NCBI GenBank assembly: GCA_032690845.1
Contig: CM064424.1
Span: forward strand, 51,039,511-51,103,510
Direction of reading: 5' to 3'
DNA length: 64,000 bases
Source of the DNA: Eleusine coracana subsp. coracana
Lineage: Eukaryota > Streptophyta > Magnoliopsida > Poales > Poaceae
Below, one piece after another: positions 56,138 through 64,000 of the stretch. Numbering within the stretch: the first letter of the stretch is position 1; each line of letters starts with the position of its first letter. The translations under genes and the position numbers were made by a program. The notes below the pieces were generated by a model that was not told the DNA's origin, searched no databases, and was given only the letters and a program-made list of their open reading frames with translations.

Positions 56138-57743
56138 CATAAACCTTTGCTCGTCCCGAGTAAAGTAAAAGAAAGAAAAATTAAAGAACATACTCTCTCT
56201 CTATCATAAAAGATATCTCAAATCAGCAAATGTTGAGCATTGTTCTATTGTAGTGTATTTCATATTGGTATTTAGCAAAATAGTTCAAATATTGGCATTA
56301 GGCTTTAATGTTTCGCCCCAAAGCAAAGAATCATGTCCAACTCAAAAATTATAACTTTTCCACACATGAAAATCACTTTAAAGATTGTTGTGAACATAAA
56401 GAATCTATCTTCCAAATAATCCAAAGCAACAACTCATCTTTCAAATCACTCAACCTATATCTACATCATAATGATCAAATAATATTCATGTAAAGCTTAT
56501 ATGAGTAGCTTGGTGAGGTAATTCAAGGATTGCAAACATAAATCAACAATATATTGTAAAGCTAGGAGATTATTCTTTACTACAATTACAGAAACTTAAC
56601 AAGATGGCCATTTCAGAAAGAAAAATTTAGGAGGGGACTCAAACTTTGGATATGTGGACATGGGCATAGCAAGGATTTGATCTTGGAAGAAAAAGGAACT
56701 CTCATTGACAGATTGCACATGGTTGGAATGATTCATGGCTATATTAGAATGAATTTCAAGAATAAGCATGTCATATACGATCCCCCCACACTTAAAATTT
56801 TGCTAGTCCCTTAGCAAACAGCAGAGCTTTTCTCTTTTTTTTTCTTTCCTTTTCTTTTTCTTTTTTCTTTTTTTTTCTCTCTGCTGCGCCGATAGGCTCA
56901 GAGTGCGCCAATCGGCTCTTAACCTGAACTCACCAGCATTTGTTGGTATTTGATTCTCTTGGTTTAAAATAAAGCCAGAAATATATGATGTGGTCAAGGA
57001 ATGATATTCAACAAGACATTTTGGGTTTATGGTGGAATACTCAGCGGAATTGAATTTGTGCATGAGTAATTCAAGGCTACAAAAAGATACACAAAGATTT
57101 GGCCATCTTAGCAAAGTTCATACCAACAAGAATTAAATCCTAACTGAACTCAACCATCAGTTTATTGTTTATCTACATATCAAAGGCTCATGAGTATTGC
57201 TCAAAATATGGCATTGATAGGTTAGGATCTCAGAAACAATAAATTCCATAGTTCACAATATGAAAATTTATTTTTAAAAGATTGGTACTAAGTTATCATC
57301 ATAATTTGGACAATGCAAATGAAGCACATGGGTACTCAGAATTGCTCCACATAGGACATATTTGCTTGATAATTGCTAAGTGTAAGTTCGAATTTTATTC
57401 AATGCTCAACATTATTTGGTCTTCATCGACATTTTTCAAGAAAGAATAAGTAATTCAATTCTCCTAAAAGAGCATAACCGCCACCATTATATTAAGATCG
57501 AAACTCGAATACATGGTGATGATTTTTGCACACACTTGCATGAAAATAAAACTACTACTAACACACTTGCATAAAAGTAAGCACACTATTAACTATTACT
57601 AACACACTTGCATGAAAATAAACACACCTAATACATGGTTTCCCAACCCGCTCACACACACATAAGCAAATAAAGAAAAGGTTGCAAACGATAAAAGAAA
57701 ATGCAAACCGGGAAACCAATACATGTGCCAACTCCTAGGCATT
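56138..57743 (-). other. 3' non-coding region of A3
   Basis: AT-rich 1.6 kb between the env-like stop and the 3' LTR. A pyrimidine run at 56826-56880, two palindrome variants near 56886-56920, no coding frame of note, and a tandem CACACTTGCATGAAAATAA repeat (three units) near 57530-57625. Confidence 0.7.
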
Positions 57744-60023
57744 TTAATCAAGCGGAGGTGGAGACGATGGCTGATCAAAGCCATAGCACCGCGCCTTGAG
57801 TCGATCGAACTCCTCCACCATTGCTTCGTGGTTGCTCCTCCATTGGGACAAGGCATCCTCAACGCGCTTGATGTAGTGCATGTTGTTGTCTAGGTACCCC
57901 TGCATGGGCATGAAGAAATCTGCACCGGGCACAGGAGGCACTACAGGTACGCGCCCTTGGTACCGGTAGTCGATACCCGTGCTAAAATAGGGAGCGCCAA
58001 ACGGCAACGGTCGATGACCGCCGCCGGCTGCTGCAGATGTCACCGGTGGTCTAACCCGCCCACAGCGGTCCTTGGATATTTGGCCCCCCTCCAGGAGACC
58101 TTCTTCAAGCCAATTTCCTCCCTCCAGCTTGCGAAGGAGAAAAAATCCTAGCTCCGCACACGGGAGCCTAATGTTGGTGCCGCCGACATGGAAACCGGCA
58201 CGAACACTTCCTGTGACAATATTGCCTCGAGTCATATTCTTGCCGATCTCTATCGCGCACTCCCACTTGTCGCCACGTCCTCCTGGTCCATCGCCATCGC
58301 AGACGAGGGCTGCTAGGCGCTGAAGATAGGCCCCGAAGGCCAACTTCTTGCTCTTCTTGCCCCTCTTCTCGAACAACCCCCACACCATCACCGTCATGGG
58401 GTTGCAGTGAGACGGTCTCACGATGGCGTTGAAGAGACACCGCAAGTCTGCATCGGTGATGTTGTTAGAATCGACCTTGTCGCATGTGCGCGCGGCCAAC
58501 CACCGGTGGAAGACTTGAATAGTCGGGTTGTGGATGTTGCCGCACTTCATCTCCTCCATGAATGAGAGCTGCCTCAAAAAGGAGTCCAACTCCTCATGTC
58601 CCAAGATGCCGGTGACATCGGCATCGGCGTCAAAGCCGAAGGCTTGAGCCACCGCCTCCATGGTCACCATGTAGCGGACGTCGCGGACACGAAAGTTGAT
58701 GGCCTCGTCGCCGTAGTCGTTGGTGCTGATCCTCATCGTAGACTCAACCTTGGTGATGATGTCGAGGTTGTAGTCCATGGGAAGTTGGTAGACGTCCACC
58801 CAGTCGAGGTTGCTGAGCATCCTCCTTATGTCCTCCCACATGCCGATCGAGGTGAGGAAGGTCTCGTCCAAGTCGAAGTTGGGGACAAACCTTCCCCTCA
58901 CCGCGAGGTAGTGCTCTTGTTCCTCCGCGCTCAGGAGGGTGAAGCCCTCCTCCACCGTGCGTGGCATGAATGCCGTCAGTGGTGGTGATCTGGGAACCCC
59001 ACGGCTTGCCGCCATTTGGCTCCTCGTAGCACGCCCCGCTGGAAAAGGCATGCCAGAGACGGAGTGACGGTGATGAGGATATCACCATGCTGGATACGCG
59101 CATATCATGGCCTTCCCCAAGTTACAAGTGGTCACCAACTCGGTCACCACGTTCGTCTCGGATTCAGCCGACACCCCTTCACGGTTTTGATGATATCTCC
59201 CACATCCGACGTCCAAACGAGGCGTTCTTTGATGCGTTGGAAACAGGACGACGACGCCGTCATTTTGGTTCTGGTCCTAGATCCAGAAGGGTCATGAGTC
59301 ATAATATGTGACCATGACAAGGTGCTGTGCCACCTATTTTGGGCCAACTTGGCCATGTATCGTGTCGGGCCTTAAGCCCATGTTGTGAGCACCCCCCCTA
59401 GTCGCCCCCAACCCTAGGACGTCTTTGTTTCCTACATAAACTTAGTAGCCGCCATCTTTTAGTTTCGGGTTTTGTTTAGTTCAGTTTTCTAGAGAGAAAC
59501 TTGATCGAATTATTGTAACTGTGGCGACAAGTCCTTTTATAGTAATCCAGGGCCCCTGTTCTTGTTCTACTCCATTGTGGCGATTAGTACTTTTGTGTTC
59601 AGAGCTTGAACCTTTTCTTGTGATTCGCTTCATCCATATTTGCAATTTCAGATTGCGTGTTTATCCTCTCTTGCTTGTGTTCTCGATTTCGCTTGCAAGA
59701 ACAATCAAGTTGTGTTTGGTGTAACGGTTGCGGGGTTGGATCTTGTCTGATTCAAGCCGGGTCGTCGACGCCGAGTTCCCCAAATTCGAGTTTATCCCCT
59801 TACCTCTCGGAAGATCGGGCCATATCTACATCAGACGGGCGCAGATCTCGTAAGCTGTCGCCGCCGAGTCGGTGGATGCACCACCCACCGACATGTCGTC
59901 TCGAGCCACAGAGCCCCCCCCCCTTGCTAAGGAGTCACCGCTTGCCTCGCTGCTGCCACCGGAACTGCTTCCCTGGCGCAGCCTCTTGCCCAACTTGCCG
60001 ACGGGGGAGTGAATGCGATCCAT
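57744..60023 (-). CDS. Env-like (ATHILA ORF-1-like) ORF of A3, split by solo LTR K
   Basis: The ATG at 60023-60021 (MDRIHSPVGKLGKRLRQG) opens a frame running to 59834; after K and one TSD copy it continues from 59070 to the stop at 57744. The insertion adds 768 bases, a multiple of three, and the frame matches on both sides: 504 codons with the stop. The second part has a globular stretch (SAEEQEHYLAVRGRFVPNFD, EAINFRVRDVRYMVTMEAVA, FHRWLAAR) resembling the ATHILA ORF-1 family, then a Pro/Gly-rich tail. No membrane segment is clear. Apart from K it has no visible lesion. Function unknown. Confidence 0.75.
59066..59070. repeat. TSD GACGG, left copy, of solo LTR K
   Basis: Equals 59834-59838 on the other side of K. 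Confidence 0.9.
59071..59833 (+). repeat. K: solo LTR, CRM-like, 763 bp, TSD GACGG
   Basis: Starts TGATGAGGATATCACC and ends ATATCTACATCA. The start resembles the G-family LTR start (TGATGAGGACATCACTCC) but the body differs, so it is a related, separate family in plus orientation. No internal sequence remains. Confidence 0.82.
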
Positions 60024-60533
60024 CTGTGAGGAATGTGGAATATGTGCGAGATCGTGGGTAGTGGGGAAGGTGGAGAGATTACCAGGATGGTGTGCCGAAC
60101 TAGGGGCGCATGGCCTCCCATTTATAGTGTGGGAAACTTCCAGGAGAAGGAACCGCCAAAAAATTTCAAAATTTGGGAGCGCGCCGATCAGCATGGGAGC
60201 ACGCCGATCGGCTCTGTCCAGATTTTGAATGCCCTGACTGTTTTGGCGCTTGATTACCTTTCTATATCGCTTCCTGGTACATCATGTTGGTTAGCAGGGG
60301 AACAGCACGAAATCCCGATGTATCAATTGACTGCGCCGTCCGGCGCCGGCCTGTGCTGATTAGCGCACTATTTCTTTACAGCTTTTGGTCAATTCCATGC
60401 CTCCTCTACACTTAATACTTGCACAGAAATCACACCTATTTCTCAAAATCAACGCCTGCCACCTCTGTCGCCCATTTGAGAACCGCTCGGGTTCCTGCGC
60501 CGATCGGCGCTAGAGGGCACCGAACAACACAAG
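60024..60533 (-). other. A3 spacer, first segment (pol position)
   Basis: From about 60086 it matches A1 21020-21480 closely. Palindrome variants near 60182, 60203, 60339, 60354 and 60498. No coding frame of note. Confidence 0.75.
60529..60533. repeat. TSD ACAAG/GCAAG of solo LTR G3
   Basis: ACAAG here and GCAAG at 61455-61459; one base has changed. The empty site in A1 (near 21476) reads GCAAG once. Confidence 0.85.
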
Positions 60534-61454
60534 TGATGTGGACAAGGGTTCCCGATCTTCCGAAAGGTTCTGGATACGTTGATTTGGTCGGAGGCGACAC
60601 ACAAATCGATCCGGCTTCAGAACAGCACGTTCTAAACCCCGCAATCGTAGCACGATGTCTCCTCTGGTTATCAACCGTTCTAAAATGATTGACCTCACCG
60701 AGAAGGCTAATCCCTGCCTGCGAATCAAGAACACAAGCAAGAACAAAGAAGAAAGCAACACAATTGCAGATGTATTATGAATCTCACGAAGTTGGGGTCT
60801 CACAAACCGTGAAGACGGTGAAACTGTTATGAACAGAATAATCTAAGAAAACCCAAATCCTAATGGTGCGACGGCGGCTGTATATGAAGACCCTAGGATC
60901 GTGCAAGACCCTCTGGACGCACCCCTACTTGGGCTCAACTAGATACAAAGCTCAAAGGCCAAAAACAGGCGACACAGCACCGAAACAGATTCTGGACTCT
61001 CTCTTGTTTCGACGATTCCCGATGACTCCGGATGAAGTTTGATATAAAACCGGCGGTATTAGAAAGGTCTTCTTCTTATCTTTCCGTGCATATGTAGAAC
61101 GTCCAAATCCGAGTCCATATGCGTTGTGGGCATCCGTTTTAGTGCAGACTGGTCCTGAGCCCCGAAACAGACTCGAAGTCGGTTTTGGTTGGGCCTCCAC
61201 CTTGGCATCCACGTCCTTGCTGGTCCTCCACGTCTCCAAGTCCTTCTCCCATCATCTCCTGGTCCTCTCCATGGTTCCTAATTACAATATAATCATTAGA
61301 TAGCAAACCATTCTCAAAAGTGACATATAATGAAGAATGTAGGAACGAGCTCACCTCTAAATTTAGTCGTCGTGCACGAGCTCTAGTCATTGGACCTTGC
61401 AAGTCCAAAATTGGAGGAGTGTTGCATGTATCCTTAGGAGTGATGTCCTCATCA
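60534..61454 (-). repeat. G3: solo LTR of the G family (921 bp)
   Basis: Full-length match to the G1 and G2 LTRs, TGATGTGG to CTCATCA. The LTR coding frame is open (to 61139 on the minus strand) with GPMTRARARRLNLEVSSFL. No internal sequence. Confidence 0.93.
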
Positions 61455-61558
61455 GCAAGTCCCTTGCACCTTGTCTTTTGGTCCGGCGCTGATCCTGATG
61501 CCTCATGTTCATCTCTTTCACCTAATTTTCCACTTTCCCAATGTTCCTATAGCATTGA
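61455..61558 (-). other. A3 spacer, second segment, between G3 and S1
   Basis: Matches A1 21473-21571. Ends with the S1 TSD ATTGA (61554-61558). Confidence 0.85.
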
Positions 61559-62285
61559 TGAGAAACCATGTGGATATGTGCCATGGTTTGCTATATTTGT
61601 GATGAGCAATTGACTTGAGCGGATTTGGTGTTTGAGTTGAAATACGGGAATCCAAGGATTGAACGGGTTTGCATATCATGGTTATGACTAACTAGAGTTG
61701 GTGAAGATATTGGTGATATTGCAGGAGATGGGAAATATGTTTGCTTCTCTCATGATGTGTAGGTCACTGGAGTCGACTTGGCGGTCAACGACGAGAGGAT
61801 CGGGCACAAGTAGGGGATGCCGGGTGAAGTCAAGGGTGATCCACACCGTACACATGGAGAGGCAAGAAGCACGGACGGTTTCGCGGTTGAGCCTCAAAAC
61901 TATGGTTGTGATGAAGACGATGTGTTGACCAAGTCAAGGCGAACGGGATGCCAATGCAAGTGACAAGGGGGCCCGATGGACAGGGACTAGGAGAGACTTG
62001 CCGGTGGTCAGGATCGCGGGACAAGGTGACACGCGTCAATATCAAAAAGTCATGCTTTGAGAAGCGTGCAAGGTGGTTTCCTGGTTTGGGCCTCAAAATC
62101 GGTGGCGGTGGTTGGTGGTGCACGTGGCACCATCATGGAGCTTGCTTTGAGATGAAGCAAAGACGTGAAGCGTCCGATGGCCTTCGGGCGATGAAGAAAA
62201 AGATGGACGGTTATGCCCCCAGTGGTAGGTGAGTGTGTTTGTAGGTCAAGGGTAGAGTGGTCATGTGGACATTAGAACCTAGGCC

Positions 62286-62294
62286 TATATAAGG
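62286..62294 (+). promoter_or_regulatory. TATA box in S1
   Basis: TATATAAGG about 730 bases into the LTR. Confidence 0.6.
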
Positions 62295-62879
62295 AGCGGT
62301 GTGGCTAGTGGAAGAGGTGTCTCTCTTCCCATTAGCCTTGTGTTAGGACTCTATTCAAAGTGCTAGGAGAGGACATCATGTTTTAGAGGAGAGGAAAGGG
62401 TGTGTGACAAAGAGGGTGGCTTCCTAGCCTTGTACCTAAGGATCTTGTATGCACCTTTCTATGATATGAGAAGTATTTTCGTGCTCAAGATTTCCCTCTT
62501 CACTTGAATCCTGAAATTCCTTTTTTTATTTTTAGAACTATTTTTGTGGTGATTTTCGATCTCACTTTTGGATGAGTTTTTGGTTCGGATTTCTTGAGAA
62601 ACTTGTTGGTAGGATGAGCTAGAACAATCCTCTATGGATCCTTGACCGAATCCATGGCTCTAGCACCTTTGATTTGAAGGATTTCTCAAGTTTCCCCTTT
62701 TTGGTGTTCTTGGCACAAGATCTGAAATTCATTGTGGTTCCTTGTCTTTTTGGAGTGGATCTCTTTAGAGGAGGGTCATGATGTATTGAGGATCATCTGG
62801 TCCAAATTTTGTGATTTTTGGAGTTCGTTCGATAGGGTTTTGGTAATTTTCTTTCCTGAATGGAGCTGCTGTTTTGACC

Positions 62880-63012
62880 ATGACAGAACTTCCGTGATCA
62901 TGACGGAACTTCCGTCAAGAACCACGGAACTTCCATGAGTGATAGTGCTCCCGTCGCCTGAAACTTCCATAATTGACAGAACTTCCGTCGGGCACCACGG
63001 AACTTCCGTCAG
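62880..63012. repeat. GACGGAACTTCCGTC palindromes in S1
   Basis: Copies near 62882, 62900, 62922, 62979 and 62999. Same palindrome as in C2, but here downstream of the TATA box. Confidence 0.85.
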
Positions 63013-63252
63013 GCTCTGTTCTGTGACCTTTCGGATCTTCGTTGTTTTGGTTTTTGTTTCTTTTGTGCTTCCGCTATGGATCCTTTTGGTTTGAGTCACT
63101 CCTAGGGTTAGCACATCACAAGTTGGTGTGTGTAATCTTGGTGACTTGGTTAGAGGTTGGTTTGGGTGGTAGTTGGAACATAGGCCAAGTTCTTGAGAAG
63201 AATTTTAATTGGCTCCCATTCACCCCCCTCTGGTCGCCATCTCGGTCCTTCA

Positions 63253-63952
63253 ATTGACACATGTAGAGGGGCCCATCTGGTGACCGCGCCGATCGGCGCG
63301 ACATCCATTTTTGCTCCTGGACCCTCGCTTCTTTGCTAGATGTTGCTCTTCGTCCTTTCCTGTGTAAGCAACTATTTTGCACACAAAAATTTCTTCAAAA
63401 AGATCTTTGATTTCCCTAAAAATAGCTCCGTGTCTGAAAATTACTGTGTTGGTTGCATTTTAGCATACCTTCAATTCTGGGCATCGTCAGCCTTCTGTTC
63501 TGTCCTGGGCAATAGTGCGCCGATCGGCTCCGTAGTGCACCGATCGGCGTGAGCTCTGTTCCTTCCTGTTTTTGGTCTTTTTCTTTTTATATTCCTGCGT
63601 TGTTAGTCTACAGTATGTATATTCCCAAATTTGGCACAAATAAACAGACAACGCAAGAGCACGCAAAAATTAAGCACACTTTCCTATTCCTTTTATTCAG
63701 GAGATTGTTTTTATTACAAGCAAGCAAATTAAAAATACCGGGTTGCCCTCCCTACTAGCATTAATTAACTAAATAAAATAGGTTGCCCTCCCATAAGCAT
63801 GAAACAACTTCTAAATCCCCCGATCATTGGATTGCCTCCCAAGATCGCTCTAGTTATTTAGAGGTCAAAGAGCTTGACCTCCCCGCGAACAATCCATCCT
63901 TAGTGTCACGGTGCGAGATGTGAGGCCGTGACACTACAAGGTTTTTTCATCT
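63253..63952 (-). other. A3 spacer, third segment
   Basis: From the right TSD of S1 (63253-63257) it matches A1 21562-22277. Perfect GCGCCGATCGGCGC near 63287 and variants near 63517 and 63536. Ends in the conserved GGGTTGCC and CACGGTGCGAGATG block before the gag-pro stop. Confidence 0.85.
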
Positions 63953-64000
63953 CTATGGCTCATATACCTCGGACGACCAATCCATACATTCCCTCCAATT
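63953..64000 (-). pseudogene. Gag-pro C-terminus of A3, cut by the window edge
   Basis: The minus strand reads NWRECMDWSSEVYEP and a TAG at 63955-63953, matching the end of A1 gag-pro. Intactness of the rest cannot be judged from the window. Confidence 0.75.

Larger units (their letters stand above)
61559..63252 (+). repeat. S1: solo LTR of a copia (Maximus/SIRE-like) element, 1694 bp, TSD ATTGA
   Basis: Starts TGAGAAACCATG and ends CATCTCGGTCCTTCA after a CACCCCCCTC tract, the usual 3' end of this lineage. TATA box TATATAAGG at 62286-62294. Copies of GACGGAACTTCCGTC at 62880-63012. ATTGA flanks both sides; the empty site in A1 (21562-21566) has one ATTGA. Confidence 0.9.
54643..64000 (-). 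mobile_element. A3: second Athila-type element without pol, partial, holding three solo LTRs
   Basis: Minus-strand order from the right edge: gag-pro C-terminus (64000-63953), non-coding spacer (63952 to about 60086, cut by S1 and G3), env-like ORF (60023-57744, cut by K), 3' non-coding (57743-56138), 3' LTR (56137-54643). The gag and 5' LTR are beyond the window. It is inserted in T, with left flank ATAAT (54638-54642). Confidence 0.87.

Noticed and set aside
60024..60194. Upstream extension of the env-like ORF to 60194
   Set aside because: The frame is open but enters the conserved spacer shared with A1, so the ATG at 60023 is the more likely start.

Overview
The window looks like heterochromatin from a large grass genome. 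Every stretch I can classify belongs to LTR retrotransposons of lineages common in grasses: Maximus/SIRE-type copia, and Tekay/Del, CRM-like, Tat and Athila gypsy. Insertions sit inside earlier insertions. I found no host gene, rRNA, tRNA or CRISPR array. Element names (G1, C1, H and so on) are mine; boundaries come from TG..CA termini, 5-bp target-site duplications (TSDs), primer binding sites (PBS) and polypurine tracts (PPT).

Left half (1-26828). A degenerate Tat gypsy element (H, minus strand, PBS at 19986-20003, right LTR edge 26828) is the oldest recognisable layer. It is split by an Athila-type element A1 (20015-26276, TSD GTGGT), by a 3.5 kb LTR-like block L (12949 to about 16436), and by a Maximus/SIRE copia element C1 whose 3' LTR ends at 12896. 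The reverse transcriptase (RT) of C1 is in turn split by two CRM-like gypsy elements of one family: G1 (1-3509; 5' LTR, PBS and an intact gag reading frame that runs off the left edge) and G2 (3759-8951, TSD CTTTG). G2 is a chimera: its gag and most of its 5' LTR are replaced by a copia RT fragment.

Middle (26829-54642). After an unassigned stretch comes a Tekay/Del chromovirus T (minus strand). Its 3' LTR (29213-52993) was split by D (32327-52569, TSD GACCC), a non-coding LARD-like element with about 4 kb LTRs and 1 kb of internal sequence. The 5' LTR of D holds a nearly complete Maximus/SIRE copia element C2 (37734-48987, TSD TATGC) with gag, pol and an env-like third ORF, now carrying several stops and frameshifts.

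Right end (54643-64000). A second Athila-type element, A3, begins in the RNase H of T: 3' LTR, 3' non-coding region, an env-like ORF, a non-coding spacer, and the C-terminus of gag-pro at the window edge. It carries three solo LTRs, each with a 5-bp TSD: K (59071-59833) inside the env-like ORF, G3 (60534-61454) and S1 (61559-63252) in the spacer.

Most interesting points. (1) A1 and A3 show an Athila-type family with gag-pro, an env-like ORF and no pol; about 1.25 kb of palindrome-rich non-coding DNA lies where RT, RNase H and integrase would be. (2) Three unrelated families each carry their own dispersed 14-17 bp palindrome: GCGCCGATCGGCGC, GACGGAASTTCCGTC and GACCGGACNGTCCGGTC. (3) D has a composite LTR that contains a second LTR-edge/PPT/hairpin junction. 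(4) The G-family LTR carries about 105 codons continuing the pol reading frame.
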